DNA of 8,800 nt, taken from the NCBI GenBank assembly GCA_050329575.1, contig JBHJOP010000046.1, positions 1 to 8,800 of the forward strand, read 5' to 3'. A model generated the notes under the pieces. That model was given only the letters and a program-made list of their open reading frames with translations, was not told the origin of the DNA and did no database searches. The stretch is from JAUXFS01 sp050329575 (GTDB taxonomy: Bacteria > Pseudomonadota > Alphaproteobacteria > Rhodospirillales > Defluviicoccaceae). Within the stretch, counting starts at the first letter, position 1; the number at the start of each line of letters is the position of its first letter. The position numbers were made by a program, and so were the translations under genes. Below are positions 6,115 through 8,800 of this stretch, one piece after another.

Positions 6115-6587
6115 GTCTTCGGACGGCTGTGGCGGTGGGCGGCCACGGATGCGCCCGGGTCGCCGTGGGGATGGTCGTCGAGGCGCAGGTCGATCGGCAC
6201 CAGGTGCAGGTGGCCGTGGCGGACGCCGCGCTCGCTCATCACCTGGTCCGCGAACCGGCGCAGGCTGTCGGTCCTGCCTTCGACGATCATCGCTTCGATG
6301 CAGTTGTCGTGATCGAGGTGGACGTGCAGGGTCGACAGCACGAGGTCGTGGTGTTCGTGCTGCGCGCCGGTCAGCCGCCGTGCCAGTTCCCGTTCATGAT
6401 GTCGAAACACGTAGGTGAGGCAGCCGACGCTGTTCGCCGCCGAACCGCTGCTCAGGCGGTCGGCCTCGAGACGGGTGCGAATGATGTCGCGGACCGCTTC
6501 CGACCGGTTGCCGTAGCCGCGCTGCTGTATGAAGCGGTCGAACTGTTCGAGCAGGTCGTCGTCGACCGTCACCGTGACCCGTTCCAT
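6111..6587 (-). CDS. nikR: Nickel-responsive regulator NikR
   Basis: Cytoplasmic ribbon-helix-helix repressor of 158 residues. The DNA-binding domain is residues 1-45 (MERVTVTVDD, then GYGNRSEAVRDIIR). The ACT-like nickel domain follows, with the high-affinity nickel ligands aligning to H77, H88, H90 and C96 (QHEHHDL, LHVHLDHDNC), the same spacing as E. coli H76, H87, H89 and C95. RGVRHGHL (120-127) is also conserved. The ATG at 6587 is preferred, with GGAG seven bases upstream; an in-frame ATG at 6605 would consume this ribosome site. The fold ends near residue 133, and a C-terminal tail of about 25 residues with H139, H141, H151 and H153 is extra compared with E. coli. It is divergent from nikK, and the shared gap has NikR-type half-sites, so it should repress nickel uptake and itself when nickel is ample. 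Confidence 0.95.
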   Translation of the reverse strand: MERVTVTVDDDLLEQFDRFIQQRGYGNRSEAVRDIIRTRLEADRLSSGSAANSVGCLTYVFRHHERELARRLTGAQHEHHDLVLSTLHVHLDHDNCIEAMIVEGRTDSLRRFADQVMSERGVRHGHLHLVPIDLRLDDHPHGDPGASVAAHRHSRPKT

Positions 6588-6612
6588 GCGTCCTCTCCCC
6601 GCCACCAGATCG

Positions 6613-6656
6613 GTATGAGCATTTTGCCGTTGATCATACTCCTTCGGTCCTCATAC
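6613..6656. promoter_or_regulatory. Putative NikR operator between nikR and nikK
   Basis: GTATGA at 6613-6618 faces TCATAC at 6634-6639 with 15 bases between. These are the same half-sites as the E. coli NikR operator, where the gap is 16. A third copy, TCATAC at 6651-6656, repeats the second arm 17 bases on. The half-sites overlap the predicted -10 of nikR and the predicted -35 and -10 of nikK, placing NikR to control both directions. Confidence 0.75.
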
Positions 6657-6657
6657 T
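6630..6657 (+). promoter_or_regulatory. Predicted promoter for nikKMLQ
   Basis: TTGATC (6630-6635) and CATACT (6652-6657) are 16 bases apart, each matching four of six consensus positions. Both overlap TCATAC half-sites. The leader would be about 45 bases and ends with a strong purine run (GGGGAGGGGG, 6693-6702) before nikK. Confidence 0.45.
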
Positions 6658-6662
6658 ATCAC
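6633..6662 (-). promoter_or_regulatory. Predicted promoter for nikR
   Basis: On the minus strand GTGATA (6657-6662) and TATGAT (6633-6638) are 18 bases apart; the -10 matches five of six. Transcription would begin near 6626, about 39 bases before the ATG at 6587. The -10 overlaps a TCATAC half-site, which fits autorepression. Confidence 0.45.
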
Positions 6663-6708
6663 GGCTGCGGGAGTTCGGATCAAAACCCGATCGGGGAGGG
6701 GGATAACC

Positions 6709-7479
6709 ATGCGGATATGGCTTGGATTGATCGCTGCCGTGGCGGCGATGGGGTTGGCGCCAGCGGCGCGCGCCCACTTCCAGGTTTTGTTGCCGTCGAC
6801 CGACATCGTCACCGATCCGAGCGAAGCGGCGCTCGGGATCGATCTGATGTTCACCCATCCGATGGAGCGCGGCCCGGCGATGGAGATGGCGAAGCCGGTC
6901 CGCTTCGACGTCGTCGGACCGGACGGCCGCGAGGATCTGCTCGCTTCGTTGCGGCCGCAGCCGATCGACGGCAAGAGCGCGTGGCAGGCCGACTATACCG
7001 CCCGCAAGCCGGGCAACTACGTGTTCCTCGTCGAACCGCAGCCCTACTGGGAGCCGGCGGAAGAGAAGATGATCGTCCATTACACCAAGGTGGTGGTCGA
7101 CGCCTTCGGCTGGGGCGATGGCTGGGACACACCAGCAGGCCTGCCGGTCGAGATCCGCCCGCTGGTCCGCCCTTACGGTCTGTGGACCGGCAACCTGTTC
7201 CGCGGCGTCGTCGAGCGCGACGGCAAGCCGGTTCCCTTCGCCGCGGTGGAGGTCGAGTGGCTGAACGACGGCTCGGTGACGCCGCCCTCCGATCCGTTCG
7301 TGACCCAGGTCGTCCGCGCCGACGCGGGCGGTGTGTTCGCTTACGCCATGCCGCGCGCCGGCTGGTGGGGGTTCGCCGCGTTGTTGGAAGCGGATGCGCC
7401 GATGAAAAGTCCCGACGGAAAGGATGTTCCGGTCGAACAGGGTGCGCTGATCTGGGTCCGCGCCGTCGACATGAAGTAG
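6709..7479 (+). CDS. nikK: DUF4198 periplasmic protein of the nickel ECF system, NikK-like
   Basis: Exported protein of 256 residues. GGGGAGGGGG six bases before the ATG is a strong ribosome site. The signal peptide is about residues 1-22, ending ARA, so the mature protein should start at His23 (HFQVLLPS), the typical opening of DUF4198/COG5266 proteins. The rest looks beta-rich and soluble: a first domain with RKPGNYVFLVEPQPYW and a second, carboxypeptidase-regulatory-like region (VVERDGKPVPFAAVEVEWL, then GGVFAYAMPRAGWWGFAA). There is no membrane helix after the signal. It is the first gene of the nik operon, 25 bases before nikM. NikK and NikL are accessory periplasmic components found with NikM in nickel ECF transporters that lack NikN. 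Its exact step, perhaps metal capture and transfer to NikM, is inferred. Confidence 0.85.
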   Translation: MRIWLGLIAAVAAMGLAPAARAHFQVLLPSTDIVTDPSEAALGIDLMFTHPMERGPAMEMAKPVRFDVVGPDGREDLLASLRPQPIDGKSAWQADYTARKPGNYVFLVEPQPYWEPAEEKMIVHYTKVVVDAFGWGDGWDTPAGLPVEIRPLVRPYGLWTGNLFRGVVERDGKPVPFAAVEVEWLNDGSVTPPSDPFVTQVVRADAGGVFAYAMPRAGWWGFAALLEADAPMKSPDGKDVPVEQGALIWVRAVDMK

Positions 7480-7504
7480 GCCGGCCGCCGCCGGAAGCGA
7501 ATCG

Positions 7505-8128
7505 ATGGCCCACATCCCCGACGGTGTCCTGTCCGCCCCGGTGCTGATCGGGGGAGCCGTGGCGGCAGGCGTGATCGTCGCCGCCGGCCTCCGGCGACTG
7601 GACGACGACCGGATTCCGAAGGTCGCCGTTCTGTCGGCGGCGTTCTTCGTCGTCGCACTGGTCAGCGTGCCGGTCGGGCCGACCAGCGTCCATCTGCTCC
7701 TGAACGGGCTGATGGGGTTGATCCTGGGGTCGGCCGCGGCGCCCGCCATTCTGGTGGCGCTGACCCTGCAGGCCGCCTTCTTCGGCTTCGGGGGGTTCAC
7801 CGCGCTCGGCGTCAACACCCTCAACATCGCGCTGCCGGCGCTCGTCGTCGGCGCCCTGCTGGCGCCGCGGCTCCGCCGTGCCCGTTCGGCGCGGGATGCG
7901 GCGGTGATCGGGGCCCTCGCCGGGCTGCTCGCCACCGCACTGACGGCGACGCTGGTCGTCCTCGGTGTCGCGATCAGCGGGGCCGAATACGTGCCGGCGC
8001 TGGGACTGGTCGCCGCCTCCTGCCTGCCGCTGATGGTCGGCGAGGCCGCGGTGACCGCGGCGACGGTCGGTTTCGTGGTCAGGGTCAAGCCGGAACTCCT
8101 CCGACCGACGCGGCCGGCCCATGGCTAG
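7505..8128 (+). CDS. nikM: Nickel ECF transporter substrate-binding membrane component NikM (CbiM family)
   Basis: Inner-membrane S-component of 207 residues. It opens with MAHIPDGVLS, the CbiM/NikM signature in which the N-terminal amine and nearby histidine bind the metal. GPTSVHLLLNGLMGLILG follows, with H63 corresponding to the conserved in-membrane histidine, and then QAAFFGFGGFTALGVNT (89-105). About six to seven helices are visible. Because Ala follows Met, the first Met should be removed, leaving Ala-His at the N-terminus, equivalent to the Met-His start of other members. Nickel rather than cobalt is inferred from the NikR-like operator and the NikK/NikL partners. The ribosome site is modest (GGAAGCG). 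The end overlaps nikL by eight bases. Confidence 0.93.
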   Translation: MAHIPDGVLSAPVLIGGAVAAGVIVAAGLRRLDDDRIPKVAVLSAAFFVVALVSVPVGPTSVHLLLNGLMGLILGSAAAPAILVALTLQAAFFGFGGFTALGVNTLNIALPALVVGALLAPRLRRARSARDAAVIGALAGLLATALTATLVVLGVAISGAEYVPALGLVAASCLPLMVGEAAVTAATVGFVVRVKPELLRPTRPAHG

Positions 8129-8702
8129 GGGCGCGGCGCTCGCCCTCTGTGCCGTCATCGCGCTCACTCCCGGAGCGGCCTTGGCCCACACGCTGAAGCT
8201 GTTCGCGACCGCGATCGGCAGCCGGATCGAAGGCAGCGTTTACTTCGTCGGCGGCGGCACCGCGCCGGGGGCGCGCGTGCGGATCGCAACCGCGGACGGA
8301 ACGGAGCTCGCGGTGCTGACGACGGCGAACGACGGGACCTTCGCGTTCGTCGCCAGCGCCCGCCGCGATCACGTCATCGTCGCCGACTCCGGCGACGGCC
8401 ATCAGGCACGCCTGGTCGTTCCGGCCTCCCGGTTTCCGCCCGACCTGCCGGCGGCGGACGGCGCCGCCGCGACGGCCCCGGTAACGCTTGTTGCGGCGGG
8501 CACCGCCCCGCCGGAGGCACTGCCGGCGCTCGTCGAAGAGGCGGTCGCCCGCCAGATCGCGCCCCTGCGCCGGCAGATCGAGGGCTACGAGGATCGGGTG
8601 CGGTGGCGGGACGTGCTCGGCGGCCTCGGTTACATTGCCGGGCTGGCTGGGCTGGCGGCCTGGATCCGCGCCCGCCGCCGGCGGCGCACGAGCGATGCGT
8701 GA
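8121..8702 (+). CDS. nikL: Nickel ECF transporter accessory membrane protein NikL
   Basis: Exported and membrane-anchored protein of 193 residues. The signal peptide (about 1-22) ends ALA, leaving His23 as the first mature residue (HTLKLFATA). A beta-sandwich-like periplasmic domain follows: IEGSVYFVGGG, ARVRIATADG and TNDG-type turns ending DGTFAFVA, with H94 and H104 (GDGH) as further possible ligands. Then come an Ala/Pro-rich linker, a charged helix (about 140-170) and a C-terminal transmembrane helix (about 173-191) with a basic RRRRR cytoplasmic end. This layout matches NikL, which with NikM substitutes for NikN. No separate ribosome site is clear. The start lies inside nikM (ATGGCTAG, eight-base overlap), suggesting coupled translation; the same kind of overlap links it to nikQ. 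Confidence 0.86.
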   Translation: MARGAALALCAVIALTPGAALAHTLKLFATAIGSRIEGSVYFVGGGTAPGARVRIATADGTELAVLTTANDGTFAFVASARRDHVIVADSGDGHQARLVVPASRFPPDLPAADGAAATAPVTLVAAGTAPPEALPALVEEAVARQIAPLRRQIEGYEDRVRWRDVLGGLGYIAGLAGLAAWIRARRRRRTSDA

Positions 8703-8800
8703 GGCGGCGTCGTTGCCGGCCGGCCTCGGTCCCGCGGGCGGGGGCGGGTGGCTTCGGGCCTTCGACCCGCGGCTGCGCGTGGCGACGGCCGCCGCGACCG
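8695..8800 (+). CDS. nikQ: Nickel ECF transporter T-component NikQ (CbiQ family), N-terminal fragment
   Basis: Partial gene running off the right edge; 35 codons and one base are visible. The ATG at 8695 overlaps the nikL stop by eight bases (ATGCGTGA). After a Gly/Ala-rich start the protein reads WLRAFDPRLRVATAAAT, the usual CbiQ/NikQ opening in which a DPR motif leads into the first helix. It would be the transmembrane coupling protein between NikM and the ATPase NikO, which is expected next but not in view. The assignment rests on this short motif plus operon position. Confidence 0.78.
   Translation, partial: MREAASLPAGLGPAGGGGWLRAFDPRLRVATAAAT

Noticed and set aside
6093..8191. Long open frames across nikR, nikK and nikM (plus 6093-7547; minus 6634-8088 and 6851-8191)
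   Set aside because: Shadows of the nik genes with arginine-rich, domain-free translations. They also cross the operator region between nikR and nikK.
1..8800. CRISPR arrays, insertion sequences, tRNA or rRNA genes
   Set aside because: No direct-repeat/spacer pattern, transposase-like protein, terminal repeat pair or RNA-gene signature was seen. The window is nearly filled by coding sequence.

Overview
The window is GC-rich and reads as alphaproteobacterial chromosome. The main evidence is a ChvI-type response regulator followed by the start of its ChvG-type kinase, a pair characteristic of Alphaproteobacteria. The order or genus cannot be fixed from this window. Coding density is very high, and several neighbouring genes overlap. 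Beyond the ChvI/ChvG pair at the left edge, the window is a transition-metal locus combining zinc uptake, nickel uptake and a DUF1007/NicO pair of unproven substrate.

Layout. Positions 1-808 (minus) hold chvI and the first 35 codons of chvG. Positions 809-1111 are non-coding and carry outward-facing promoter candidates. Positions 1112-2882 (plus) encode a DUF1007 periplasmic protein and a NicO/RcnA-type membrane transporter. Positions 2879-4992 (minus) form the overlapping operon zur-znuC-znuB, transcribed leftward from 4992. The zur-znuA gap holds a Zur-like inverted repeat at 5042-5056, overlapping the predicted zur -10 and the znuA promoter region. Positions 5107-6114 (plus) encode ZnuA, the zinc-binding protein of the same ABC importer. 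Positions 6111-6587 (minus) encode NikR, which converges on znuA. The nikR-nikK gap holds GTATGA/TCATAC half-sites that look like a NikR operator. Positions 6709-8800 (plus) form a nickel ECF-transporter operon: nikK (DUF4198), nikM (S-component), nikL and the first 35 codons of nikQ. The ATPase gene nikO would be expected beyond the right edge.

How the parts work together. ZnuA captures periplasmic zinc for the ZnuB/ZnuC importer, and Zur with zinc should shut both divergent units. NikR with nickel should repress its own gene and the nikKMLQ operon. The DUF1007-NicO pair could move nickel, cobalt or zinc, inward or outward, and no clear Zur or NikR site was found in front of it.

All genes belong to known families, so I do not see a wholly new system. 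The most interesting patterns are these. Three exported proteins (DUF1007, NikK, NikL) are each predicted to have histidine as the first mature residue, and NikM is predicted to mature to Ala-His. His-rich extensions occur on both metal regulators and on ZnuC. DUF1007 carries a full EF-hand-like loop. Both convergent gene pairs share their stop codons within four bases.
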